Assembly: GCA_023260375.1 (NCBI GenBank)
Contig: JALQVK010000007.1
Location: 1 to 11,512 of the forward strand
Direction of reading: 5' to 3'
Source of the DNA: Rhodoluna sp.
GTDB lineage: Bacteria > Actinomycetota > Actinomycetes > Actinomycetales > Microbacteriaceae
DNA: 11,512 bases
The notes below the pieces were generated by a model. It saw only the letters and a program-made list of their open reading frames with translations. It was not told the origin of the DNA and did no database searches. Below, piece after piece: positions 1-9,131 of this stretch. The stretch's first letter is position 1. Each line of letters starts with the position of its first letter. The translations under genes and the position numbers were made by a program.

Positions 1-1787
<1,787 letters not shown>

Positions 1788-1843
1788 CTCTCTATTTAAT
1801 CGTTTTCGGGACTAAACCGTTCGGTTCGGGCGTTAATTGAGTT
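1788..1843. promoter_or_regulatory. Divergent promoter region between oxidoreductase and SDR-DUF2867 genes
   Basis: 56-base head-to-head gap. Reading towards the oxidoreductase, TTAAAT (minus strand, 1794-1799) sits 6 bases before the ATG. Reading towards the SDR gene, GTTAAT (1832-1837) sits 6 bases before its ATG. Neither gene has a convincing Shine-Dalgarno. Between them, at 1815-1826, is an inverted repeat AACCG-TT-CGGTT with perfect 5-base arms, placed where an operator could affect both directions. The hexamers are only partial -10 matches, so promoter positions are tentative; the inverted repeat is seen, its role is a guess. Confidence 0.45.
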
Positions 1844-3364
1844 ATGACGGTTATCGACGCACTTGGAAAAGGTCTGCCAGTCCTGAAAGCCAAGGACGGC
1901 AAGCCGGCGCTTTGTTTGGTCACAGGTGCCACTGGTTACATCGGCGGCCGACTGGTTACCGCCCTGCTAGAGCACGGTTACCGAGTTCGAGTCTTGGTGC
2001 GAAATGCTTCACGCATTAGCCTGCACCCTTGGATTTCTCAGGTCGAGGTGGTTGACGGCGACGCCGAAGATCAGTCGGTTCTGGATAAGGCTTTAGCCGG
2101 AGTGGACGTTGCTTACTATTTGATTCACTCGCTCATGGTCAAAGATTCCTTCGAGGACTCGGAAGTTTCCCTGGCTCGCGGTTTCGCGAACGCGGCCAAG
2201 AAAGCCAATGTTCAACGAATGGTCTATCTCGGCGGAATTATCAACGACCCAGATGACCTGTCGCCGCACATGAGTGCCAGAATGCGAACCGGTGAAATCC
2301 TGCGTGATTCAGGTGTTCCAACCGTCGAGTTCCGTGCCGGAGTTGTGATTGGTTCCGGTTCAGCTTCTTTTGAAATGCTCCGCTACCTCACCGAGCGCCT
2401 GCCGATTATGACCACCCCGAAGTGGGTGAAGAATCGTATTCAGCCAATCGCGGTTCGCGACCTACTGCGCTACCTGATCGGTGGAGCGAGTCTTCCAGCG
2501 AACGTTGAAGGTCACTTCGACATCTCTGGTCCAGACATTTTCAGCTACGCCGAAATGATGCAGCAATATGCTTCGGCCGCCGGCCTTCGTCGGAGAATCA
2601 TCATTCCAGTTCCGGTGCTTTCGCCTGGGCTTTCCAGCGGCTGGGTCGGTTTGGTTACGCCGGTACCGTTCACTCTGGCCAAACGTTTGGTGGCCAGCCT
2701 AAAACACGAGGTGGTGGCAACACCATCGAACATCAACGAACTGATTCCGCCTGCCGTTGGCGGTCTTACTCCGTTCAAACGAGCAGTTGAGTTGGCGCTT
2801 GCGAAAATCAAAAATGCCAATGTTGAAACCCGTTGGTCCGATGCTTCAATCCCCGACAGCCCGAGCGCCCCACTGCCTACCGACCCCGACTGGGCTGGTG
2901 GTTCGCTTTATACCGATGTTCGAACTGTTGAAAGTGTCGATGAACTAAAAACGGTCTGGGCGCGAGTCGAATCAATCGGCGGCCAGAACGGCTATTCAAC
3001 CGCAAGTTGGGCCTGGGAACTCCGCGGCTTTGCCGACAAGATCTTCGGCGGTGTCGGTCTTCGCCGCGGACGTCGCGACCCGAATCATTTGGTCATCGGC
3101 GACGCCGTAGATTTCTGGAGAGTTGAAGAACTAATTCCTCAAAAAGTCTTGCGCCTGCGCGCCGAAATGAAGATGCCAGGATTAGCCTGGCTCGAGTTCC
3201 GCCTGGAGAAAACGAATACGGGAACCAAAGTAACTCAAACCGCCACATACGTACCTAAGGGTCTATTGGGACACCTTTACTGGTGGTCAGTTTTCCCAAT
3301 GCACGGAATCGTCTTCCCTTCGATGATCCGAAGCATGGCCGGGCTGAACAAACGAGCTAAATAA
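1844..3364 (+). CDS. SDR-type NAD(P)-binding protein with C-terminal DUF2867 domain
   Basis: 506-residue two-part protein. The N-terminal half is an atypical extended SDR (NmrA-like) domain: TGATGYIGGRL at 27-37 is the TGxxGxxG dinucleotide motif, LVRNAS (51-56) follows the second strand, and DGDAED (71-76) fits the usual adenine-side acidic turn. The region around VYLGGIIND (127-135) replaces a classical YxxxK site, so catalytic activity is uncertain. The C-terminal part, from about residue 355 to the end (WRVEELIPQKVLRLRAEMKMPG and following), resembles DUF2867, whose function is unknown. The fused arrangement and length are usual for actinobacterial members. The substrate is unknown; a quinone, lipid or pigment intermediate would only be a guess. 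The gene is a single unit; its 3' end overlaps the convergent ABC ATPase gene by 8 bases. The ATG has no Shine-Dalgarno, and the Rossmann motif about 25 residues downstream makes this start reasonable. Confidence 0.9.
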   Translation: MTVIDALGKGLPVLKAKDGKPALCLVTGATGYIGGRLVTALLEHGYRVRVLVRNASRISLHPWISQVEVVDGDAEDQSVLDKALAGVDVAYYLIHSLMVKDSFEDSEVSLARGFANAAKKANVQRMVYLGGIINDPDDLSPHMSARMRTGEILRDSGVPTVEFRAGVVIGSGSASFEMLRYLTERLPIMTTPKWVKNRIQPIAVRDLLRYLIGGASLPANVEGHFDISGPDIFSYAEMMQQYASAAGLRRRIIIPVPVLSPGLSSGWVGLVTPVPFTLAKRLVASLKHEVVATPSNINELIPPAVGGLTPFKRAVELALAKIKNANVETRWSDASIPDSPSAPLPTDPDWAGGSLYTDVRTVESVDELKTVWARVESIGGQNGYSTASWAWELRGFADKIFGGVGLRRGRRDPNHLVIGDAVDFWRVEELIPQKVLRLRAEMKMPGLAWLEFRLEKTNTGTKVTQTATYVPKGLLGHLYWWSVFPMHGIVFPSMIRSMAGLNKRAK

Positions 3365-4106
3365 CGCGAGCCAAGAATTCTTTGGTGCGGGCATTTTTTG
3401 GATTGGCAAAGAAGTCGGCCGCTTCACCCTCTTCTGCGATAACACCCTGATCCAGGAAGATCACCCAGTCGGCTACCTCGCGCGCAAAGCTAAGTTCGTG
3501 CGTGGCCATGACGATTGTGGTTCCAGAATTCTTGAGGTCGCGAATTAGTTCCAGAACTTCACCAGAAAGCTCTGGGTCTAGCGCGCTAGTTACTTCATCC
3601 AGCAAAAGCAGCTTCGGATTCAACGCAACCGCTCGAACAATTGCAGTTCGCTGTTGCTGACCGCCAGAAAGTTTGTCTGGATACTGGTTTGCTTTATCGG
3701 CAAGCCCAATTCGGTCGAGCCAGCCAAGCGCAATCTCGGTAGCCTCTTTGTCGCTCTTCTTCTGAACCACCTTTAGGGCAAGCTTCACGTTGTCCAGAAT
3801 GCTCAGGTGAGCAAACAGGTTGTATGACTGGAAAACTAGACCGATGTTGGCACGCACCTCGTCGTCGTTAATTCCAGGACGACTAATCTCGTCGCCGTCG
3901 AGCCAAATTTGCCCGTCGCTTAGTTCTTCAACAAGATTCAGGCATCGAAGCATGGTCGACTTACCGGAACCGCTCGAACCAATCAGTGCAACAATCTGGC
4001 CTGGGTAAACCTCAAGATCAACGCCTTTGAGAACTTGGCGTTCGTCGAAGTTTTTGCGAATGTTTTTGGCGAGCAGGCGCGGCTTCGACCAGTCAATCTC
4101 GGTCAT
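3357..4106 (-). CDS. Polar amino-acid ABC transporter, ATP-binding subunit
   Basis: 249-residue cytoplasmic ATPase of the GlnQ/HisP type that powers uptake by the importer encoded upstream. All motifs are present in order: Walker A GSSGSGKST (43-51), Q-loop Gln93 in VFQSYNLF, signature LSGGQQQR (146-153), Walker B LLLLDE (166-171) followed by the D-loop SALDPE, and switch His203 in ATHE. One small deviation is Val172 where most GlnQ-type proteins have Pro (DEPTSALD); it is not a catalytic position. The start codon overlaps the permease stop as ATGA, a standard coupling arrangement, which fixes the start. The stop codon lies inside the 3' end of the convergent SDR-DUF2867 gene, with an 8-base overlap, so no separate terminator fits between them. 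It is the last gene of a three-gene operon. Confidence 0.97.
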   Translation of the reverse strand: MTEIDWSKPRLLAKNIRKNFDERQVLKGVDLEVYPGQIVALIGSSGSGKSTMLRCLNLVEELSDGQIWLDGDEISRPGINDDEVRANIGLVFQSYNLFAHLSILDNVKLALKVVQKKSDKEATEIALGWLDRIGLADKANQYPDKLSGGQQQRTAIVRAVALNPKLLLLDEVTSALDPELSGEVLELIRDLKNSGTTIVMATHELSFAREVADWVIFLDQGVIAEEGEAADFFANPKNARTKEFLARVI

Positions 4107-4957
4107 AGCACAGTTCCCATCTGCTCACGCTTGGCCATGCGCGCGGCCAGCCAGTCGGTGAGCCTTACGGTTGGGATTGCCAAAATCACAAAGAAAAGTC
4201 CGGCCACAATGTATGGGGTGAAGTTCGCGAAGTGCGCGACCTCGATTTGAGCACCGCGAACGGCATCGACCGCACCGAGTACAGAAATCAGACCCACATC
4301 TTTTTGAAGAGCCACGAAGTCGTTCATGAGTGGCGGCACAACTTTACGAACCGCTTGCGGCAATACCACCAAGCGCACCGACTGCGAGTAGCTCAGACCC
4401 AACGAACGAGCGGCCAAGCGCTGTGAAGGATGAATTGACTCGATTCCGGCACGGAAGACTTCGGCCACATAAGCCGAATAGGTCAAGGTGAGTGCAATTG
4501 TGCCGAGGATTTCCGGCGCAATGCGTCCGAAGGCTTCGATGCGGAGACCTGGGATTCCGAAGCCAACTAGGTACAGGGTAATGATCAGCGGGGTGCCGCG
4601 GAAAAGGTCAATGTAGCCCTTTGCGAGCAGGCGAATCGGGGTCAGGGCTGGGTTGCGAAGCGTGGTGGCAAGCGCCAAAAGCAGTGCCACGATAAGTACG
4701 CTAATCGATGCGAAAACCAGCACGCGCAAGTTGAGCCATAGGCCATCGAGAACGCGCGGGAACGCCTTTACTGCGGTGTCCCAGTCGAAGAATGAGGTTT
4801 GAACTCGAGACCAACCAGGTGTGTTTACCAGCAGCAACCAAGCCACAACGGCGAACACCAAAGTGCTCACAATTGCGGTCAGAGTAGAGCGCCGCTTACG
4901 CGAAACTCGCCAGGTTTCCCTGGCGAGCTGCGCTTCAGATGTTGTGCTCTGACTCAT
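4103..4957 (-). CDS. Polar amino-acid ABC transporter, permease subunit (HisMQ/GlnP type)
   Basis: 284-residue integral membrane protein forming the translocation path of the amino-acid importer, probably as a homodimer because only one permease gene is present. After a charged cytoplasmic N-terminus (1-24) there is a hydrophobic segment at about 26-44, then further membrane segments at about 76-98, 123-138, 147-165 and 247-264. The family signature DLFRGTPLI lies at 117-125. The cytoplasmic EAA loop that docks on the ATPase runs from about 163 to 203 and includes EVFRAGIESI and RSLGLSYSQ. The gene starts 9 bases after the binding-protein stop, with no good Shine-Dalgarno, and its stop overlaps the ATPase start by 4 bases. 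An N-terminal extra helix with an exposed segment (45-70) before the core is somewhat longer than in minimal GlnP proteins. Confidence 0.95.
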   Translation of the reverse strand: MSQSTTSEAQLARETWRVSRKRRSTLTAIVSTLVFAVVAWLLLVNTPGWSRVQTSFFDWDTAVKAFPRVLDGLWLNLRVLVFASISVLIVALLLALATTLRNPALTPIRLLAKGYIDLFRGTPLIITLYLVGFGIPGLRIEAFGRIAPEILGTIALTLTYSAYVAEVFRAGIESIHPSQRLAARSLGLSYSQSVRLVVLPQAVRKVVPPLMNDFVALQKDVGLISVLGAVDAVRGAQIEVAHFANFTPYIVAGLFFVILAIPTVRLTDWLAARMAKREQMGTVL

Positions 4958-4966
4958 GAAGTCAGA

Positions 4967-5821
4967 CTACTTGAGAACTGGTGCCCCAGCGTAACCCGCT
5001 AGCCACTTGTCCTGCAGCTTCTTTAGGGTTCCGTTTGCCTTCAGTGCATCAACAGCAGCCGAGACCTTGGCGGTTAGCTTGCTGCCCTTGTCGAGCACTA
5101 GACCGAACTGGTCGCCAGCGGTTGCGCCAGCCAACTGACCAATGATCTGTCCGCCATCTAGTTCAACTGCGGTTAGGTATAGAGCGGTTGGAAGGTCAAC
5201 CACAATCGCGTCAACCTGACCGGCTGCAAGAGCCGCCTTGGCATCGTCGTTGCTGTTGAAGGCCTGCGCTCCAGCGGTTGGCTGAATTACCTTTTCAATT
5301 GCGTCAAAGCTGGTGGTTCCGGTGGCAGCGCCAATGGTTAGACCCTTTAGGTCGGCGATGGTCTTAGCCGAAGCAGCCTTTGAACCCTTGACGGTGATTA
5401 CGGTCTGAGCGGTCTCGTAGTACGGGCTAGAGAAGTCAACGCTCTTCTTGCGGTCATCGGTGATCGAGTACTGCTGAAGGTTGAAGTCAAAGTTCTTCAC
5501 ACCTGGTGCAATGGCCTCATCGAAGGTGGTGCGAACCCAAACCACGTCGCTCTTGTCGAAACCAAGTTCGGCGGCAACCGCATAAGCAACCGCAGCCTCA
5601 TAGCCTTCGCCACTCTCTGGCTTGTCGCCAACAACCCAAGGCTCGTAAGCAGGGTTTCCGGTTCCAATGGTTAGCTTGCCAGCAGTTACGGTTGGCAGTG
5701 CGCTTGGGTCGGCTTTTACCGGTGCGGTTGGAGCACAGGCGGCTACCGCTAGAACACCAGCTGCGACAACTGCGGTAACGGCTGCTTTTAGAAAGTTTTT
5801 ACGATCGAATGAAAAGGACAT
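4967..5821 (-). CDS. Amino-acid ABC transporter substrate-binding lipoprotein (family 3 SBP)
   Basis: 284-residue extracytoplasmic receptor that captures an amino acid and delivers it to the permease. The N-terminus is a lipoprotein signal: positive residues (RKNFLK, 7-12), a hydrophobic stretch (13-25) and lipobox VAAC with the lipidated Cys29. The mature part follows the bacterial family 3 pattern: LTIGTGNPAYEPW (50-62) at the first strand, QQYSITDDR (116-124) with the Arg124 expected to bind the substrate carboxylate, VDFSSPYY (128-135), TIGAATGTT (162-170), and the conserved Asp209 in VVDLPTALYL, expected to contact the amino group. The exact substrate cannot be read from sequence; a polar amino acid is likely. 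First gene of the operon SBP-permease-ATPase. The start is well supported by a canonical AGGAG 5 bases before the ATG. Confidence 0.96.
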   Translation of the reverse strand: MSFSFDRKNFLKAAVTAVVAAGVLAVAACAPTAPVKADPSALPTVTAGKLTIGTGNPAYEPWVVGDKPESGEGYEAAVAYAVAAELGFDKSDVVWVRTTFDEAIAPGVKNFDFNLQQYSITDDRKKSVDFSSPYYETAQTVITVKGSKAASAKTIADLKGLTIGAATGTTSFDAIEKVIQPTAGAQAFNSNDDAKAALAAGQVDAIVVDLPTALYLTAVELDGGQIIGQLAGATAGDQFGLVLDKGSKLTAKVSAAVDALKANGTLKKLQDKWLAGYAGAPVLK

Positions 5822-5900
5822 ATCTTCTCCTGGAGTTTTTTCGGGTGGAATTCTATTTTGCTTCTTCGTTTGGATAAACCGTTTGCGATTACCTTTTATT
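5822..5900 (-). promoter_or_regulatory. Promoter and leader of the amino-acid ABC operon
   Basis: 79-base gap between the DUF2236 stop and the binding-protein start. On the minus strand TAGAAT (5850-5855) is a good -10 element; a weak TTTATC lies 17 bases further upstream as a possible -35. This would give a leader of roughly 20 bases carrying AGGAG (5827-5831). It is the longest gap in the window and the only start with both a clear -10 and a clear ribosome binding site. The upstream part contains TAAACCGTT (plus strand, 5875-5883), a 9-mer also present in the gap at 1788-1843. No terminator hairpin for the DUF2236 gene is visible here, so read-through into the ABC operon is possible. Confidence 0.55.
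5827..5831 (-). promoter_or_regulatory. Shine-Dalgarno of the binding-protein gene
   Basis: AGGAG on the minus strand, followed by AAGAT and the ATG. It is the only strong ribosome binding site I find before a gene in this window, in contrast to the divergent genes, which lack one. Confidence 0.85.
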
Positions 5901-6788
5901 TCAGATCAAACCAAGACGACGAAGGCGCACTAAAGCTCCGTCTTCAATTGGCGATTCCGGACCAATCAAAACTCGGATGGCTTTCAGAAGGAAGCGAGTG
6001 GTTGGAATCACAATCCAGCGAGGTGCAGATTTCAAACCGAGCATTGCTCGATGCTCCGGACGAAGCGACACCACGGCAGCCTGAAATAACAGGCCGTAAG
6101 CCGAACGGACTCCAAATGGAAGTGGTGGTTTGCGAATAAAGCGAACCACCGACTCGGTGTCTTCGTTCACAACCAACTCGTCGATGAATTCGTCCATTCG
6201 AGCATCGAGTTCGGCAAATGTCTTCGGCGCGTTTTCAAGCCCAAGCGGTTCAACCGAGCGTGCCCAGGTTGAAACATAGCCATCGGCTCCACCGGGAATC
6301 GGGGCAGCGCAATAAAGCTGATGAGCAGCCAGAAATGAGTCGGTGAAGGCTGCGTGAACCCAAAGCAGCAGGTGTGGATCGGCGGCGCGGTATGGCACCG
6401 GGTTTTCACCAACCACTCGGGTGTGCAGGCGGTTCACACGTGAAGCTTCTCCGGCAACGGCGGCATGAGAACCAAAGGTAGTTACGGTCAACCAGCGAAT
6501 GGTTCCGGCCAGGCGTCCTAGTGGGTCTTTTTCATAGCGCGAGTGATTGCGAACTCCGGCCAGAGTTGCTGGATGAAGCGCCTGAACCAAGAGCGCACGA
6601 ATACCGCCAACCAGGGTACCGAAGTCGCGGTGAACCACCCATGGACCATCGGTCGGAAGGAACAATCCACCGGTTTCACCGCCGGCAATAATCTCCAACC
6701 AAGGCGGAGTGCCATCGGGTGCACCTGAAAGAAGTCTTCGGAATTTGACCGAAAAGAACTCTTGGACGCGATTGTTTTTTTGACCCAC
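5901..6788 (-). CDS. DUF2236 (oxygenase MpaB / latex-clearing-protein-like) family protein
   Basis: 295-residue protein of the DUF2236 family, whose characterised members include the haem-b rubber oxygenase Lcp and the fungal MpaB proteins; most bacterial members have no known substrate. Seen: the N-terminal motif ALLVQALHPATLAGV (65-79) with His72, NHSRYEKDPLGRL (81-93) as in many members, and the most characteristic block DPHLLLWVHAAFTDS (137-151) with His145, the best candidate haem-ligand region. Length and motif order are those of ordinary bacterial DUF2236 proteins. No signal peptide is visible, so it is probably cytoplasmic. The start is taken as the GTG at 6788, 6 bases after a -10-like TAGGTT; the overlapping GTG at 6790-6788 is out of frame. 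It is divergent from the P-type ATPase gene and lies 79 bases upstream of the ABC operon on the same strand. A functional link with either neighbour is not shown. Confidence 0.88.
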   Translation of the reverse strand: MGQKNNRVQEFFSVKFRRLLSGAPDGTPPWLEIIAGGETGGLFLPTDGPWVVHRDFGTLVGGIRALLVQALHPATLAGVRNHSRYEKDPLGRLAGTIRWLTVTTFGSHAAVAGEASRVNRLHTRVVGENPVPYRAADPHLLLWVHAAFTDSFLAAHQLYCAAPIPGGADGYVSTWARSVEPLGLENAPKTFAELDARMDEFIDELVVNEDTESVVRFIRKPPLPFGVRSAYGLLFQAAVVSLRPEHRAMLGLKSAPRWIVIPTTRFLLKAIRVLIGPESPIEDGALVRLRRLGLI

Positions 6789-6821
6789 ACACCTAACCTA
6801 CCGATTAGGTAGCCTTGGAGC
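6789..6821. promoter_or_regulatory. Compact divergent promoter, DUF2236 gene / ctpE-like gene, probably leaderless both ways
   Basis: 33-base gap. Towards the DUF2236 gene, TAGGTT (minus strand, 6795-6800) is followed by 6 bases and the GTG. Towards the ATPase gene, TAGCCT (6810-6815) is followed by 6 bases and the ATG. The hexamers fit the actinobacterial -10 form TANNNT and are 9 bases apart, so the layout is 6+6+9+6+6. The GGAG before the ATPase ATG is only 1 base away, too close for a Shine-Dalgarno. An inverted repeat ACCTAA (6791-6796) / TTAGGT (6805-6810) also spans the centre. An alternative plus-strand promoter is TTGACC (6780-6785) with GATTAG (6803-6808) at 17-base spacing; it would still give a leader of only a few bases. 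Confidence 0.55.
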
Positions 6822-9131
6822 ATGTCAGAGATTGTGAACCCTGGGCTAACCACGGCCGAAGTTTCGGCGCGGGTTTCGGCTGGTCTCACCAATAAACAGG
6901 ACACATCTTCTTCTCGTAAGTTCTCGAGCATTCTTCGAGCCAACTTTTTCACTTTGTTCAACGCCATTGTTGGCGGTTCATTCCTTGCGCTTCTCCTGCT
7001 GGGTCAGTGGAAGGATGCGCTGTTTGGTCTTGCGGTCATCTCCAACATCCTTATTGGTGTTATTCAGGAGTATCGTTCGAAGCGCACTCTCGATCGCATT
7101 TCCTTACTGCACGCACCGCACGCTCGTGCTCGCCGAAACGGTGAATTGGTCGATCTGAAGCTTGAAGAAATCGTCATGGACGATGTGCTGGAGCTTCGTG
7201 CCGGCGACCAACTGTTAGCCGATGCTGAGGTTCTTTACTCGGACGGCTTGGAATTGGACGAATCGATTCTGACCGGTGAATCGGAACCGGTAGAGAAGGC
7301 AATCGGAAGCACGTTGCTGGCCAGTTCGGCGGTTTCGGCAGGTCGAGGTTTAGCCCGAGTAACCCAGGTTGGCTCCAATACCTACGCTTCGAAAATCACC
7401 ATCGAGGCCAAGAAGTTTTCCCTGGTTGCCAGCGAACTTCGCAACGCCATCAACAAGGTAATCAAGTGGATCAGCTATGCGCTTTTGCCGTTTGTGATCA
7501 TTGCAGCCAATGGGCAAATGCAGGCCCACGGCGGTTGGGTCCAAGCAATTACCGATGGCTCTTGGCTGGAGGCCACGGTTGCCGCGATTGCCAGCGTAAT
7601 TGCTTTTGTGCCCCAGGGTTTGGTGCTGATTACTTCAATCACTTTTGCAGTAGCTGCCATGGGCTTGGCGCGCAAGAATGTGCTGCTTCAGGAACTTCCT
7701 GCGGTTGAAGGTTTAGCTCGAGTCGACGTGGTTTGCTTTGACAAAACCGGAACGCTTACTGAGGGAGACATCGAGTTTGAAGCCATCGAGTTGGTTGGAG
7801 CTAACTCGCTCGGTCACGAGGCAATCTTGGCTTACTTCGGAAACGACCCAGATGCCAACGCCACGGCTCGCTGCTTAGCACCTGCGTTTAGCGGTCACGA
7901 GAAATTGAAGCACACCTCATCGGTGCCATTCACCTCTGCTCAGAAGTGGTCTTCGTTCACTTTCGACGGCAACAAAACGTGGACGCTTGGCGCCCCAGAA
8001 TTCGTCCTAGAAAAAGGTCACACAGTTTTGACGCGCGCTGCCGAACTAGCCGCGACCGGTCGTCGCACGCTCGTCCTGGTTCACGAGGACCAGCCAATTG
8101 CACTGGTTACTTTCCGCGAGAAGATTCGCAGTGATGCCGCCCAGACCGTAGCCTTTTTCCGCGAGCAGGGTGTTTCGATCCGCATCATTTCTGGCGATAA
8201 CCCTCAAACGGTTGCTGCCGTGGCTCGCGATGCCGGGGTTCAGTTTGAGGGCGACGCCTTCGACGCCCAAAACCTTCCTGAAGACATTTCGGAGCTGGCC
8301 GAAATCATGGAGCAGTACACCGTGTTCGGACGTGTAACTCCAGAGCAAAAGCGCAACATGGTTGCGGCTCTACAACTAAAAGGTCATGTGGTGGCCATGA
8401 CCGGCGACGGCGTCAACGACGCCCTGGCTCTCAAGAAAGCCGACATGGGTATCGCCATGGGTTCTGGCTCGCCCGCTACCAAAGCGGTTTCGAACCTGGT
8501 GTTACTAGATGGCAAGTTCTCAAACCTGCCGGGAGTAGTTGCCGAAGGTCGCAAGGTGATCGCCAACATCGAACGTGTTTCGAAACTGTTCCTAACCAAG
8601 ACCACCTGGGCACTTACTCTCGCTCTCACTTTCGGGCTTCTCGCTTGGAAGTTCCCGTTCCTGCCGCGTCAGCTTTCCGGAATCGACTCGTTCACCATTG
8701 GTTTGCCGGCTTTCGCGCTGGCGCTTCTTCCTAACCCGCAGCGCTACATTCCAGGCTTCCTAAAGCGCGCGCTGTCGTTCACAATTCCAGCCGGTATTGC
8801 TGTGGCGCTAAGTGTGATCGCTCTGCAAGTGGTTGCTGCCAACCAAGGTTGGGATAACTCGGACGCCTCGCGAACCGCCACGATGGTAACCATGAGCGTC
8901 ACCGGCCTCTGGGTCTTGAGCACCTTGGCCAGACCGCTGAACGGCATCAAGTTCGGAATCTTTGTGGGAATGTTTGCAGTGGGAGTAGCAATCTTTACCG
9001 TCCCGCTGGCAACCGGTTACTTCGGTTTCAGCTCACTGACCTGGGCTCAACTTGCCATCGCCGGAGGCATCGGTGTTGCCGGCGGTTCGCTAATCGAACT
9101 AGCTGCGCGGTTGCAGCGTAACGTTCGGTAG
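6822..9131 (+). CDS. P-type cation-transporting ATPase, CtpE-like
   Basis: 769-residue integral membrane pump that couples ATP hydrolysis to cation movement. Best resemblance is to mycobacterial CtpE, reported as a calcium-uptake ATPase, so calcium is the leading guess. Order of parts: no N-terminal metal-binding domain; membrane pair at about 41-82; actuator domain with TGES (151-154); membrane segments at about 213-232 and 252-280; phosphorylation site DKTGTLT with Asp307; nucleotide-binding domain (about 315-450); SGDNP (457-461); hinge MTGDGVNDA (526-534); then several C-terminal membrane segments from about 590 to 765. The family pattern ELPAVEGLARVDVVC (291-305) before the phosphorylation site matches CtpE closely. 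In membrane helix 4 the motif is PQGL (264-267), with Gln265 where many cation pumps have an ion-binding Glu (PEGL). The gene is divergent from the DUF2236 gene and its 3' end overlaps the convergent pirin gene by 33 bases. Confidence 0.94.
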   Translation: MSEIVNPGLTTAEVSARVSAGLTNKQDTSSSRKFSSILRANFFTLFNAIVGGSFLALLLLGQWKDALFGLAVISNILIGVIQEYRSKRTLDRISLLHAPHARARRNGELVDLKLEEIVMDDVLELRAGDQLLADAEVLYSDGLELDESILTGESEPVEKAIGSTLLASSAVSAGRGLARVTQVGSNTYASKITIEAKKFSLVASELRNAINKVIKWISYALLPFVIIAANGQMQAHGGWVQAITDGSWLEATVAAIASVIAFVPQGLVLITSITFAVAAMGLARKNVLLQELPAVEGLARVDVVCFDKTGTLTEGDIEFEAIELVGANSLGHEAILAYFGNDPDANATARCLAPAFSGHEKLKHTSSVPFTSAQKWSSFTFDGNKTWTLGAPEFVLEKGHTVLTRAAELAATGRRTLVLVHEDQPIALVTFREKIRSDAAQTVAFFREQGVSIRIISGDNPQTVAAVARDAGVQFEGDAFDAQNLPEDISELAEIMEQYTVFGRVTPEQKRNMVAALQLKGHVVAMTGDGVNDALALKKADMGIAMGSGSPATKAVSNLVLLDGKFSNLPGVVAEGRKVIANIERVSKLFLTKTTWALTLALTFGLLAWKFPFLPRQLSGIDSFTIGLPAFALALLPNPQRYIPGFLKRALSFTIPAGIAVALSVIALQVVAANQGWDNSDASRTATMVTMSVTGLWVLSTLARPLNGIKFGIFVGMFAVGVAIFTVPLATGYFGFSSLTWAQLAIAGGIGVAGGSLIELAARLQRNVR

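Noticed and set aside
3371..3399. CCAAGAATTCTTTGG followed by a T6 run just after the SDR stop, as a possible terminator
   Set aside because: The stem has only about four good pairs plus a wobble, and the T-run begins 8 bases after it; it is also coding sequence of the ABC ATPase. Too weak to annotate.
3588..3599. Val172 instead of Pro in the Walker B/D-loop stretch of the ABC ATPase
   Set aside because: This position varies among importers and is not catalytic; all functional motifs are intact, so it is not evidence of an altered subunit.
6791..6812. Complete DtxR/IdeR iron box in the DUF2236/ATPase gap
   Set aside because: Only one half (CCTAACCTA) fits the 19-base consensus; the other half does not align with the required spacing and orientation.
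6518..6967. Open frame of about 149 codons on the minus strand across the DUF2236/ATPase divergent gap
   Set aside because: It overlaps the starts of two well-recognised genes in another frame, its product resembles nothing, and it would run through the promoter gap. It is a shadow frame.
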